Shown here piece by piece: positions 38,145 through 50,400 of a stretch of 64,000 nucleotides of DNA. Positions within the stretch are counted from its first letter, which is position 1. Every line of letters begins with the position of its first letter. Origin of the DNA: Liquidambar formosana (Eukaryota; Streptophyta; Magnoliopsida; Saxifragales; Altingiaceae); contig CM077820.1 in the NCBI GenBank assembly GCA_039720395.1, positions 49,957,425 to 50,021,424 on the forward strand, given 5' to 3'. The notes under the pieces are model-generated. The model made no database searches. It saw nothing but the letters and a program-made list of their open reading frames with translations, and was not told the origin of the DNA. Made by a program: the position numbers and the translations under genes.

Positions 38145-40070
38145 TTAGCGTCCTCTAGCCACATATGCAACAGATATTGCAGCAAAAACTGTAGTTGCAG
38201 AAGACACCAAAGTCCAGAAGCTCTTCTTCTTATGTGCCTCCGATACAGAGTTCTGCATGAACTCAAGCTGCTTCTTCATGTCTTCTAACTTCATTTCTTT
38301 GTTTTTGAAAGCTTTCTTAATTGCTTCCAACTCTGCTGCATAAGGTTGAAGCAAGTCTTCGATCTTTTGTTCATCAGTAAACGTACATTCCTTTCCATTG
38401 CTTTCATCTTTAGACATACAAACCAATGCTGCAGTGTTCTTCAACATCATCAAGGCTTGTTCTGAATTAGTACGCACTGATTCCATTTTAGCCTGCATAT
38501 CATCATTATCTTGTTGGGCCTTTACAAGGTTCTTCTGCACTGCATCTTTGTCTTCCATCAAAGATTCAAACTGGTTTTGTATCACCATCTTTTCCTCAAT
38601 TAGTTTCTCATGCTCGCTCCTCATCCGCTCTATCTCTTTTATAGATTCCTCAGTACTCTTCTCCATTTCTGAAACTTTCAACCTCAAATTCAATCCGTTC
38701 TTTTTCTCCTCATTGAAACCCTTTCGTGCATCATCCCTCTCAACTGTAACTCGATCAATTACATCTCTATATTGGCCAATGTCAGACTGCAGCCTCTTGT
38801 TTTCTTCTTCTTGAACTTTACGTGACTCTTGCAGCGTAAACACAACATTCCTAAGCTCATTCGCCCCCTTTCTCAGCTCAGCAATTTCACTTTCCAGCCT
38901 ACCTTTCACCACCTCAATCTCACTTTTCTCTTGAACTATACCCTCCATCTTTTGTTTCTCATCCTCTAATTCCTTCAATGCCTTTTCCAAACTTTTCATG
39001 ACCAAAGTTTTTTCCTCCAATAAGATCACAATGTTCCTTTCCTTCTCCCCCTTTTCTTTCTGCAAGACATCGAACTCCATTAGCATCTTCTCTCGCTCCT
39101 CTACAGCTTCAGCATTACTCTTCTTCAACTCACAAACTTCCATTTGTAATCTTTTTTCCTCATTTTGCAAAATCGATACGGACTCATTGAGTTCACTCAC
39201 TTCTTTCTCCAACTCATCTATCTTCAGCACTTGCCCTTTTCTCTCCTCCTCCATCTCTTTCTTCTCCCTGAAATTTTGCTCAATCTCCCTCCTCAAATCC
39301 TCAATCACCCTCGCCGACTCTGCCAACCCTCTCTCTACCAAATCTTTATCCCTCATCAATGACTCAATCTCGCTTTCTCTCTCCTCTTTTTCCTCAACTA
39401 TTCCTTCATATTCCATCTTTAGCTTCCGAACCTCGCCTTCAATCTTCCTCTCCCTCTCCTCCATCTCAACCACTTTTTCTCTCAACCCATTTGCCTCTTC
39501 AACTTGAACACCAAGTTTATAGTTCACCTCATCCCTTTCGCGCATCGCGTGGCTCGAAACCTTCCTCTCATTTTCGATCTCACCCATTAACTCATTCACC
39601 TTCTTCTTCAACACCCCAATCTGAACCTCTCTCTCACTCCTCACCTTCTTGATCTCTCTCTCTAAACCCTCCAATCTCTTCTCATCCTCCACTTTCTCTC
39701 TCATCAACCCCTCAAACCCAACACCCATTTCACCCATCTGGGCATACACAAAAACACCCATCAAACTCTTCTCTAACTCTAACCCAACTGTTTCATCACT
39801 GAGCCGAGACAACTCAGCATCCAACGCCTTTCTTTCTATTACAGACCGAGTCAGCTCCGATTCCAAAGCTTCTTTGGATTTTACAAGAGTGTCAACTTGT
39901 TGTCTACGCTCATGCGTCTCCTTGAGAAGGAGAGAGTTAAGGGATTTCAAGCTTTGGATTTTCTCTGAAGGGTCGTCCATGGGTGTGGTGGCGTGAAGGG
40001 TCTGTTCTGGGTGTTGAGGGAGGTCTTCTTGTGGAGGCTTAGGTTGGTGGGTCACCTTCTTCTTGGCCAT
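38145..40070 (-). CDS. Tail-anchored long coiled-coil protein (paramyosin/prefoldin-annotated family)
   Basis: One uninterrupted 641-residue frame. Residues 1-30 are Pro- and His-rich. From about 35 to 610 the chain is an almost continuous Glu/Lys/Leu heptad coiled coil with several KKK/EEE clusters and no enzyme motif. Residues about 615-637 (SFWTLVSSATTVFAAISVAY) form one hydrophobic helix followed only by VARGR, the layout of a C-terminally anchored protein facing the cytosol. From memory its relatives are AT5G27330 and AT3G05130, and the design resembles the PMD1/PMD2 factors of peroxisome and mitochondrion division; that functional link is inference. The ATG at 40070 is followed by a basic MAKKK start. 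The intronless structure is notable beside split neighbours. Confidence 0.88.
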   Translation of the reverse strand: MAKKKVTHQPKPPQEDLPQHPEQTLHATTPMDDPSEKIQSLKSLNSLLLKETHERRQQVDTLVKSKEALESELTRSVIERKALDAELSRLSDETVGLELEKSLMGVFVYAQMGEMGVGFEGLMREKVEDEKRLEGLEREIKKVRSEREVQIGVLKKKVNELMGEIENERKVSSHAMRERDEVNYKLGVQVEEANGLREKVVEMEERERKIEGEVRKLKMEYEGIVEEKEERESEIESLMRDKDLVERGLAESARVIEDLRREIEQNFREKKEMEEERKGQVLKIDELEKEVSELNESVSILQNEEKRLQMEVCELKKSNAEAVEEREKMLMEFDVLQKEKGEKERNIVILLEEKTLVMKSLEKALKELEDEKQKMEGIVQEKSEIEVVKGRLESEIAELRKGANELRNVVFTLQESRKVQEEENKRLQSDIGQYRDVIDRVTVERDDARKGFNEEKKNGLNLRLKVSEMEKSTEESIKEIERMRSEHEKLIEEKMVIQNQFESLMEDKDAVQKNLVKAQQDNDDMQAKMESVRTNSEQALMMLKNTAALVCMSKDESNGKECTFTDEQKIEDLLQPYAAELEAIKKAFKNKEMKLEDMKKQLEFMQNSVSEAHKKKSFWTLVSSATTVFAAISVAYVARGR

Positions 40071-41439
40071 TTTCTGAGGCTGGAGAATGGAGATGAAGAT
40101 GAGATTGGGGATGAGAGGTTTAGGGTTTTTCTAGGGTTTTTATGGTGGAGAAATGAGATATAACGATATAGTCTCGTGGTGGTATATGTAACGGTAGAGA
40201 GAGAAACATGAGAGGGGTGCGTACATCACTGCATTGCAGATTTGCAACCTTTGGTTTGGGTGACCATGAGATCTTGCCACGTCAATATCAATGCAAGTAT
40301 GGAAGCGACATCTTGTGGGAACCACTCACTCACTTGATCAGCTGAACTAGGGTATACTTATGGTAGAGACATTGAATACTAGGATCAGCCGATCAGCATC
40401 TGGCACACATTTTTTGGACTTTTTATTTTTTTCGACATCATTTTTAAAACATTGAATCTACATTTTCTGATTTACTCATTATTTGTTAAATTAATTTTTA
40501 AAAGAAGAAATGAGCAGATTTTAAAAAGTGATAATGATTTGATGAGTATAGCAGTTAATTGATAATCACAAATTTTTTTAGTCAAATTAGACAATTGTGG
40601 TAGAAATTTGTTTAACTAAGCTAATTATACTCTTATTAAAAATTGTGTATATTAACCCTTTTGAGTTTATAATAATAATAATAATAATAATTACCAAAGG
40701 TAGTCCATTTGATAAGGATGAACTCGTGATTATGTGGTTAGACTCATAGTCTTGGGTTCGATTTCTCGTTAAGACAACTTAAGATTTAGGTGAAAGAACG
40801 TGGCTGTGGATTACTGCGCTAATTTCTTTGGAGGTTTAGGTTCTATAAGTGAATTTAAAAAGCTCTGTGATAAAATGGTTTCACTGTTATTAAAAAAATA
40901 AAAATAAATAAATAAAATAATAATAAAAATTTAAAAAAAATGGAAAAGGAAAACCCTCCGAGACGAAGAATCTTATTTGATTATGAGGTGGCAAAATTTT
41001 GGTGATCACTCAAGAGTTAATGGAGGGAAATTAGTTGAGTCTATGTGAGAGTGGTTGAACCTGGAAGGGTAGGGAGAGGCGTTGGAGAGAGAAAGTCAAG
41101 AGTGTAGGTCGTAGAGAGAGAAAGGGTAAGGTTGTTTTCAAAATTCAAATTTTGGCACAAGGTACGAGGAGTTTTGGAAATTTGAATTTTGAAAGGAGGT
41201 TGGAAAGACGAAAGGACGGGAATGGCGTTGTACCACGTGTGGTCCACGTGGGTAGCTTCTATTGGGTGATAGAGTATACCCTTCTCGGAATGGAAGCTGG
41301 GTTTAATTATGGAGAGGAAACTAAAACGTCGCCGTTTTCAACGGGTCTTTCAATACCACAGAGTCCACTTAGAAAGTTGGTGTGAAAAGTTGATATACTA
41401 CCACACATAGCACTACTCCAACTATAAAAAACAAGAGAT
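40071..41439. other. Upstream of the coiled-coil gene; no further gene
   Basis: The leader and promoter of the minus-strand gene lie at the left. Palindromic G-box-like CCACGTGTGGTCCACGTGG lies at about 41236-41254. An (AAT)n run lies near 40671-40690. Confidence 0.45.
40691..40930 (+). mobile_element. Possible tRNA-derived SINE
   Basis: GGGTTCGATTTCTC near 40756 resembles a pol III B box, and the region ends in an A-rich tail near 40893-40930. A convincing A box and target duplication were not found. Confidence 0.3.
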
Positions 41440-41504
41440 AGAAGGTGATGGAAGCAACAGTTGTTTTCTTTATTAATCTATGTTATGATTTGCTTATAAA
41501 AAAA
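41440..41504 (+). mobile_element. 65-bp LINE 3' tail with 19-bp target duplication
   Basis: ACTATAAAAAACAAGAGAT (41421-41439) and ACTATGAAAAACAAGAGAT (41505-41523) differ at one base. Between them is a short insert ending TTTGCTTATAAAAAAA, an A-tailed 3' end. This is the footprint of an extremely 5'-truncated retroposon. Confidence 0.65.
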
Positions 41505-41523
41505 ACTATGAAAAACAAGAGAT

Positions 41524-42000
41524 GTAAAACATATGAAGATTGGCTGGGCATGGCAATGCCCAACCATGGAGTTAATATTTGAAATTATCTTGAATTAGGG
41601 TAATAAAAAAAATAAAATTGAGGGGGAAGTGGGCTACATGATGCCCATACCAAGTCTTTGCTTAGTTGAAATTCTTAATTAAAAAAAAAAAGAAGAAAAG
41701 AAGATAAATAACACAACATAGATTTTAAAATTAAAAAAAAAACCAGATAAATAACCCGACAATACGATAAAGATCATTTTCTATTCTTTTTAAAGCAAAC
41801 AAATGACACCTAAAATTTCTTTTATTTTCTTTTCTTGCCAACTAAACCTAACACAAAAGAACATAAACAAAGAACAGTTTTTGGATTAAGCAAAAATAAA
41901 ATTGCCATGGTCAGTGGCGAAGCCAAAAATTCTCTCTAACAAGGTCACTTTTGTTTGAATGTAAGCATTTTTTTTTTCTTTCTCATTTTATAAATTAAAA
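41524..42000. other. Intergenic, nothing recognised
   Basis: AT-rich with A runs; no gene or clear repeat. Confidence 0.4.
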
Positions 42001-42399
42001 AAGGGGACGCTCTTGCCACCATAAAAATTCATTTGCACCCCTACCTAGTTTACATATTTTTTAAGGTTTTATGAAAAATATAAAAGATTTTAGTAAAAAC
42101 TAACCACGATATCCACTATAAAACATCATTTTGAATAATTTCGTAGAATAAATTTTTTTTCAAAATTTATCGTTTAGAGTGCATTTTTTCACTACTTTCA
42201 TGAAACGTTTTGTATAAAAAAAGTTTACTTAAACGACAAATCTTGGATAACTATTTTTTCACAAAGTTATTCAAAATGATATTTTCTAATGGATAACATG
42301 GTTAGTTTTTATAAAAACTTTTTATATTTTTCATAAGATCTTAAAAAGCGTAAACTAAATAAAGTGCAAATGAATTTTTGTGGTAACAGTAACCCCCTT
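42001..42399. mobile_element. Foldback element, copy C (399 bp)
   Basis: The left end AAGGGGACGCTCTTGCCACC and the inverted right end AAGGGGGTTACTGTTACCAC pair, followed by AAAAATTCATTTGCAC in both arms without a mismatch. The inner arms share ACATCATTTTGAATAA, CGTTTA and AAAATGATATTTTCTA with copies A and B. The AAGGGG start matches copy A. Confidence 0.75.
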
Positions 42400-43336
42400 A
42401 TCAAAGAATCATTTGAAGTAATCCTTTACCGATTTTTTTTCTTTTTCTAATAGACAATAATAAAAACAAAGAAATTTTTTTGAACTTAATAATTAAAACA
42501 AAACATAAATATTTATTGATAATAAAAGAGGTACAATTAAAAAGATTAAACTCTTGTAAGATAAAAAGGATAAAAGTTATTTATATGAAGGAAAAAAAAA
42601 AAAGGGAAAGGTTACAATTAAAAAATATAAAAAATAAAAAAATTATAACAGATCAGATTTAGAAAAACCAAAATTTTAATATGATAAAAAATATTTTTTA
42701 AATAGATGAGAAGGGTCAAGCGCCCCTCTGACACCCCTTCCGTCAGTCAGCCCCTGGCCATAGTCCCCGAAGAACACATCAGTAGTGGCAGAATCCAAGT
42801 CAAAGATAGTCTATTAGACTATGGTTTAGCTCCACCTCCACCACTGTTGGGTTCGACATAGTGGCTTAAGGTTTTCCTTCTTTAGGCCTCACTATATGAA
42901 ATTGCTCTTTTTAAAACATTTTTTGGTAGATAAAGAGTGACGTGAGCTTAGATGGGCTTGGCTTGAGGAATGAGGTAACGAGTTAAGACAAAATCTTTCA
43001 AAAATGGTAAAGTACACTCCTAATATGTACATATTAAAATATAAAAAAAAATTGATACAACGTGCTTCGGGCTAGCTCCACCATTGGCCATGCTGGCCAG
43101 CACGACTGGTTTATATGGCAAAAAATGTAAACATATAGTATTCATGTGACATGTCATGCTAAGTGACATAAGTATTTGTTTTTAAGTAGCGCTGTCACGA
43201 GTCCACGATACTCCCAGAATGAGCAATAAAATAAAGACAGTAAAAGGAGCATTGAGATTAACACTTTCTAAAATGAAAAATCCATTTTTTTTTTCCTTTA
43301 AATGCTAAGTTTTATTTTCTAGATATTTTACATTAA
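42400..43336. other. Intergenic, nothing recognised
   Basis: AT-rich; no coding region or element with clear ends seen. Confidence 0.4.
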
Positions 43337-43714
43337 CTAGATATAGCACACGTGCATTGTATATGAATATTCTTAAATACAAAATAATAAATACATAAAT
43401 ATGTTATATTTAAAGAGGTTTTATTATAAAAAATGGTATCATTGTCTTTAAGATTTCTAATGATTACACGAATTATAGTTTCTTTATAATCTTATTAAGG
43501 TATGTGTTTTATATTTTTATATTTCCTATATTTGCAGAAGGGTAGTTGTATAGTTTCCTTAAAATTCTTATTAAGGCATGTGTCATGTGTCTTATATTAT
43601 TATATTTCTTATATATGCAGAAGGAAGGGTAGTTGTGTATTTAAAAATTAAAATAAGGGTGTATTAGTTAATCAAAAGTTTTTCTCACATTTATTTTTTT
43701 ATAGGTAGTATAGA
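43337..43714 (-). mobile_element. Non-autonomous Helitron, copy 2 (378 bp)
   Basis: Same termini as 2332-3177: minus-strand start TCTATACTACCTATAAAAAA at 43714 and end CTAG at 43340-43337, again between A and T. The internal end segments match copy 1, for example AGGGTAGTTGTGTATTTAAA. The 3' hairpin is eroded: three transition-type changes in one stem arm. A GATA-type microsatellite (about 43714-43741) grows from its 5' end. Confidence 0.8.
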
Positions 43715-43771
43715 TATAGATAGATAGATATAGATATAGATATTTTCCTAAAATCTCCAATGCTTCATTTA

Positions 43772-43987
43772 CCCTCTATTTGGTTCATGGATTTTACCAA
43801 GGAAAAAAAAAGAAAAGGAAAAAAAATTAAGAGAAAAGAAAATGTAAGGAAAAAATAAAATCATATAAAGCCAAAATTATTCAAATTCTTCTTTATCTTC
43901 CAATTTTTCATTGCAACCAAATAAAGAAAAGTAAAATTTCTTATATTTTACTTTTTTTCCTTGATAAATCCACAAACCAAATAGAGC
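43772..43987. mobile_element. Small inverted-repeat element (216 bp MITE-like)
   Basis: The left end CCCTCTATTTGGTTCATGGA pairs with the inverted right end GCTCTATTTGGTTTGTGGA, and the match goes on through CAAGGAAAA. The interior is A/T-rich. It lies about 510 bp upstream of the nucleoside hydrolase start. Confidence 0.6.
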
Positions 43988-44497
43988 TAAAAAGTTCTTC
44001 CTTCTTTTGATTCTTTCCTACGTTTTCCATACCTTTCAAGATCTCTCTTATCTCTACATTTAATGACATCCTAATCCACCCCCCCTCTCTGTATACATAC
44101 ATATATATATATATATATACCTATCTCCGATTTACCTCGTTCTGTTTTGTTTGAGGAAGGAGAGATTGGGAATGAACCTGAGCTTTCTTCTTAATCTACT
44201 ATCATTTGCTTATCAAAAAAAAAAAATATATATATCCTTCATTTATTCTTTTGTTTTGTTTTTGTTTTTAATTCTATTTTCGTTTTTTGATTAATCTGAA
44301 TGGTTTACATTCTCTGTGGGAAGTTGAAGAGTCACTTAGAGTTTTTTCCCCTACTTGAGCCAGGTTTGAAATTCTAACATATCAATTCTTATCATTCAAT
44401 CTGTTTTTATTTTTTTCCCCCCACCCCTCTCATATATCTCTATCTCATTAATTGCTTCTTTTTTTTTTTTTTTTTTTGGGGGTCTTGTAAGACAATA
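43988..44497 (+). promoter_or_regulatory. Proximal upstream region and leader of the nucleoside hydrolase gene
   Basis: Contains (AT)n at 44100-44119 and a long T run just before the start (44459-44477). No specific element can be assigned. Confidence 0.35.
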
Positions 44498-47400
44498 ATG
44501 GCAAGACTCGTTTGGATACTAGTTTTGATTGGATTTCTCGGAGCTTTGATTGGCTTGGTGGATGCTCGGCCTCGTCGCATTCTCATGGATACTGATGTCG
44601 ATACAGATGATTTCTTTGGTCTCTTTTATTTGTTGAAGCAAAACAGGATGGAATTCAACTTGGAGGTCTTCTTATTTCCTCTTCAAATATCAACTTTTTA
44701 TATATCTATAATTATAGTGAGACAGAGACTTATCCTAAAACTTTAATAAGTATCTTCCCTTAATGTCCTCGTTAATATTTCCTTGTTTACTTTGCTTATG
44801 AGGGCAAATGATAGACAAGCCGTTATAAGTTTATAACATATGTTCACGTGAAAAGTAAACCATAGAGTTGGATTTTCAAATACTAAATTGAAGAAGATGA
44901 CGAGGCGTTAAGAGTGGACATTCTTGTCATCTTGTGGCATTGTGCCATTACAAATGAATGTCAATTAATTATTAGTCTTGTATATTATTTGGGTAGGTTG
45001 CAATTAGTACCTTCTTTCTATTGAGAACAAAGCATGAAGCAATTTCTTGATTTTCAAAACAAGAAAGTACTTTCAAATTTGGGTTGATACCTCGGGGAAG
45101 TAAAATTTGTGATACTCCTAATCTTTAATAATAAAAAAAAAATATGAAAAATATTTCAAGTGTGGCCCAAAAAACTATCCAACTGTAACATATAGATGGT
45201 CGAATATTCTCACATTAACAAGGGTTGATGGTGGCCAAAGAAATTTCAATTCACAATGAAATCAATAATCAAGGTCACAAAAAGGACACGCATATAAATA
45301 TAGATGGACCGACGGTGGACATGCTGTTAATAATAAACCCAAGGAGCCAATTTTTATTTTATTTTCTTTTCTTTTTAGTGCTAGCAATTTCCTTATGTGG
45401 GGGTAATTAAACGCAAGATTAGATCATCATATAGTATCATATTGCAGGCAATTACGATTGACGCAAATGGATGGACCGACGTTGGACATGCTGTTAATCA
45501 TATATATGACATTCTTTTCATGATGGATCGGGATGACATTCTCGTCGGAGTTGGAGGTGAAGGTGCCATTTTGCCCGATGGTGCCATCCATGCTGACGTT
45601 GGTGGATATCTTCCCATTATCGATCAGGTGCCTTTCTTGAGAGAGAGAGAGAGGGAGAGAAAGGGGGGGGGGGGGGAGCGAGAGAGAGAGAGAGAGAACC
45701 CAATGTTCTACACTACCCTTGAGAAAAAAAAAAAATGTGTTGCTACATCCATTGGATTTCTTCTTAGCTATAATGGGTGTGTGTTCTCTTAAGCTTGGTT
45801 CAAAAGAAAATAAAAAAAATTTTCCCATGAAAGTTCAAGTAATTAAGGATTTGTTTGGATAAATTTTACTTCTTGGCTTTTACTTTTAAAAGTGAAAAAA
45901 ACTAATGTTTTGGATGTAAAAAATTTTGTTAGTAAGTCTCAATTTTCAAAGATAACTACTAAAATTTTGTATTACAAAAAATTAACAAAAATTTTATTTT
46001 TTCGGCTTTTAGTCTCCTACGGTAAGGCTGTACTAGAATCATTTTTCTCTACAGAGTACAGTAATTTTTTTTATAAACGGGAAAGAAAAAGAAGAAAAAG
46101 GTAAACGGCAAGCAATTGAAAACGAGGTCGTCTTGTAAATCACAGGGCCTGTCAACTACAGGGAGTTGCAGGTACAGACAAGCTATTCCAGTGGGTCTCA
46201 GAGGTCGTTTAGATATCAATACAAACTATGGCTTACGTAAAGGGTTCCTTCCACAGGTATAAAACTCTTATATTTTAGATAGATTCCACCTGCGTTTTGC
46301 TTACTACATAGATTTTTTCTAAGTTCGTTTGATGACATTCTTTCTGGGTTGCATTTACATGAATTCTGTGTGCGTTTTAGATATATTTTACATGGGTTCT
46401 CTATCTGTTTGATAAATTTCACGTGGGTTCTTATTGTTTGGATTTTTAGGCACATTTGTTGACATTCTTTCAAGATTGCATTTACATGAATTTTGTGTGC
46501 ATTTTAGATGAAATTTAGTTGGGTTTTTCTTTATGGAAAGGGCAATCCTCTTTTAAGCTCTCCTAAAATTTCTACCCTTTTGCACTTATTTCAAGGTTTT
46601 TAACACATGTTCTAACCTATATTATGAAGAATTACATGTGAGTTTCATCACCAAAATTTTATGTCCCAATTTATTTCTTATGCCTCATTCGAAGTTTTTA
46701 TCTTTCTCATTGGGAGGGCCTATTTCCACACCCCTTTCGGATGCATACACACTCCTCCACGGGAAAAAGGGGTGTGAAAATAAGCCATGATGGGATGTGG
46801 ATGTAACCAAAAGGGGTATGAAAATAGAATTTGGATTCTCTGTAAGTTTTTTCCCTATAGGGATCTTGTAGGGTTTTTCGTGGCCATAGAATTGTTTAGT
46901 ATGTAAATGAATAAAAAGTAATGAGCTGTTGGATCATCAAAGCTTATAAGACATGAAAACCCCTACAAGATCCCTACAACAAAAAACCTTCAGAGGATCC
47001 AAGTCCAGGGAAATAGGCCCCCCCTTTCTCATTTCAACACATGTTTTTTTGGTTGGGTAACTGATCAATGTAACATCATAACTTTGACCTGTGTGTCTAA
47101 TCAAATCTTAAACTTTGGAACTAGAATTATGACTGTAGGACTGGCTAGGGGTACCCAATACGATGGCATGACCATCTTAAGATTTTAGGGCTTAGGGTGT
47201 GGATTGAAAGGAGAATCTTGAGCTTTAACCTTTTATAACGAATTTTGGTACATATTATCACATTTTCTTAGATATTACATGAATTTTATCCTTATGTAGA
47301 CTATAGAGAGACCTGACTACTGAGAACACTTACAGGGGTTTTCTTTAACTACTAAATTTAAGTACATTTTCACATTCTTTCTAGAATGCACTGACATCAT

Positions 47401-50400
47401 TCCTTTTATTCATTGTAGAACTTAGATAGCATATAGACAAGGTTCTATTTATTGTGTTCTAAGTATAGTTGATTGCATTCTTTCTAGATTGTGTTTCACA
47501 TTTATAATTAGTCTTTATGATCTATCATTTAAGTTTTGGCCCCCAAATAGAGTCAAGTGAAGCATTTTAGTGACTATACCACTGACCCTTGAGACCGAGT
47601 GGTACCTGAATGGGGATGGGAGTGGGTGGTCCAGGGTTCGAGTCCCTCTAGTGTAAACCAACACCCCCCACACCCCCCCCCCCCTCCCAAAAAAAAAGGG
47701 GGGGGGGGGGAGGTAGCACTTTAGTGAGTGAATTTGTGGAACTTGGCATTTTTGTTCAACCAATTGATTAATGCATAAGACTGTAGCAGTTCTTGGCTGG
47801 TTTTATCCATATTGAACTCTTCATATATTTGTTTCTATATTTCTATAACATATCTAGCTTCTAGCTCATAAGTCTTGACATGAAACAGGGTGGCAAGAAA
47901 TATTCTCCTCTTCAGCAACCTACTGTGCAACAAGTGATGATTAATGCAATATCTGCTGGTCCTATTACTTTGTTTCTAATGGGACCCCACACAAATTTTG
48001 CAATTTTTCTTATGAATAATCCTCATCTAAAGAAAAATGTTGAGCATATTTATGTCATGGGTGGTGGTGTTAGGCCGAACTGCCGCAAGAATGCCAACTC
48101 TTCCGAGCCGGAGCACTGTGGCAACTGTGGTAATTTGTTTCCGGACTACAGCAATCCATATGCAGAGTTCAATATATTTCAAGATCCTTTTTCTGCATAC
48201 ATGGTAATATAAACATATAACATATCATTATAAGCTAATGGTTAATTTCGTTTTTTGCATAAAATGCTGTTGGAAGATATAACTTAGAGGTCTGTAAGAG
48301 TATTAGAACTCAACACTGCCTTATCTCCACTATACGGGGTAGGATCACAAATTATGTTCTACAACATATATATAAAACTTCTGAAGTTCTGAGGCATGTC
48401 TGCATGTACCAGCTTGGACTAACAATCCTTGGGGACACAAGGATTGCATGTCCTAGTTCATAACATTTGGAAGTAAGACTTTCTGAATAAATGTGCTTCT
48501 ATGCCTCAAAATCTATGTAGTTTTTGTTTTTATTTTGTTTTGTTTTTTTATCTTTTCTTTGTTTTTGACATTATATTTATCAGATCATATTTTTGTGAAA
48601 TGAGATAAATAGAACCCTAAAACAATGTGATTTTGCAATGTTCTGTCTGAAACAACCTAAAAATTTTAATTGAAACTACTAAACATGTAAGTTACTGCTG
48701 TTGCCGCTTGTGATCTGCTATTCCTGTTATTTTTGTGATATACTTGTTTTGTTCAATAGGCAAAAATGGCTTGTCATTTTAGTATGATTGAAATGTGTTT
48801 TGTTCATTAAGTTTGACTTGCATAATATATATGTTGCAGGTTTTACATTCTGGCATTCCAGTTACGCTCATTCCACTGGATGCTACAAATACTATTCCTG
48901 TAAATGAGAATTTCTACATGGCATTTGAACAGACACAGAACACATATGAGGCCCAATACTGCTTCCAATCTCTTAAGATGGCTCATGATACGTGGTTTGG
49001 CAATCAATTTCATAAGGCAAGTTCCTAAAATTGTTTTTAAAACTATTTTTCTCTGTATTCTATTACAAGTTTGCAATTTGTCAATATTACCTTCAGTATT
49101 TCTCTAGAATATATATATTTTGGGAATTTAAACATGTTAATGATGAGATGACAGCATTTTTGCAGGACTATTTCATGTGGGACTCTTTTATGGTTGGTGT
49201 AGCAATATCAATAATGCGTAATTCACACAATCATAATGGAGAAAATGAATTTGCTGTAATGGAATATATGAACATCACTGTTGTTACTTCGAATAAACCT
49301 TACGGTATATCAGATGGCTCAAATCCATTCTTCAATGGCCATGGAAAGCCAAAGTTTATTCTACAGAAGAATGGGGTGCATAGTGGTCATGTTCAGACAG
49401 GAATGCGTGATCCATTCTGCCTTGTGGAGAATGAGAAAGGGAGATGTGAGGTAGTTGGCTTTTATAGAGGATAACAATAAACATATTACACCTTTTAAAG
49501 ACACCTACTTTTGTCCTATGGGTATCATTGGAAACAACTTCAAGGAAGAATTTCTTCTTAAAAGGTTATAATATACTTGCATGTACATAGGTTTCTACAT
49601 CATAATCCACCTTTGTAACTTCAAGAATTTTTAGTGTTGATTTGGTTTTTACTAGAAGCAGGTATGACTTGCTTATGGGAAGAACTGAAAAAGGTCCATT
49701 TTGAACATTGAAATACAAGTTTTCTGTTAAGGATTTATTTGACAAATGTAAGGGCAAGATTTCAACAAATTTACAGGATTTCAATTCTAGACCCAAGCCC
49801 AAAATATGATCACTGATTGAATTTTACGTGATGCTAACAGGATGGCTACACAAAGGAGGTAATGGGTTCAGAAGCAGTACGTGTCGCGGTGGCTACTGAA
49901 GCTAAACCAAATCAGGACATTGGCAGCTCCCTTGATAGAGAATTTTATAAAAGCTTCTTGGATGTGAGCTCTTCTCAGTGTTCTTCTCCACATAAAATGC
50001 AACTGATAATTTTTTATATGTTTAACTTGAAGGAGATGCTGTGAGAAAAAAACGATTTTTGCATCAAATGTACCAAAGTGAACAGAAAAATGAAAAAAAA
50101 CTGGGATTTAATTTTGCAGCTAGACATGTAGCAGTAAATTGCTGCTACATTCATCTACGTCAAAGGAATTTGAGACACAAGTATGACTATAGTGATATTT
50201 GAACAATAAGTCTTGTAGATTTCCATGCAATCTTGAAAGTTGATTTATAGAATTTTGTTGGTTACTTTACACTAAAAAATGACGCCAATGATCTTATTGA
50301 ATGCAGGTTATAAACCGCCCTGAGCAAAGTGGGAGATTTAACATTAGTATGCAATTTCCTTACTACACAGAAGTTATTTACAAACCAAATTTCAGAAGGA

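Noticed and set aside
38398..39996. Several long plus-strand frames opposite the coiled-coil gene
   Set aside because: They are antisense shadows caused by the biased codons of the Glu/Lys-rich coding strand.
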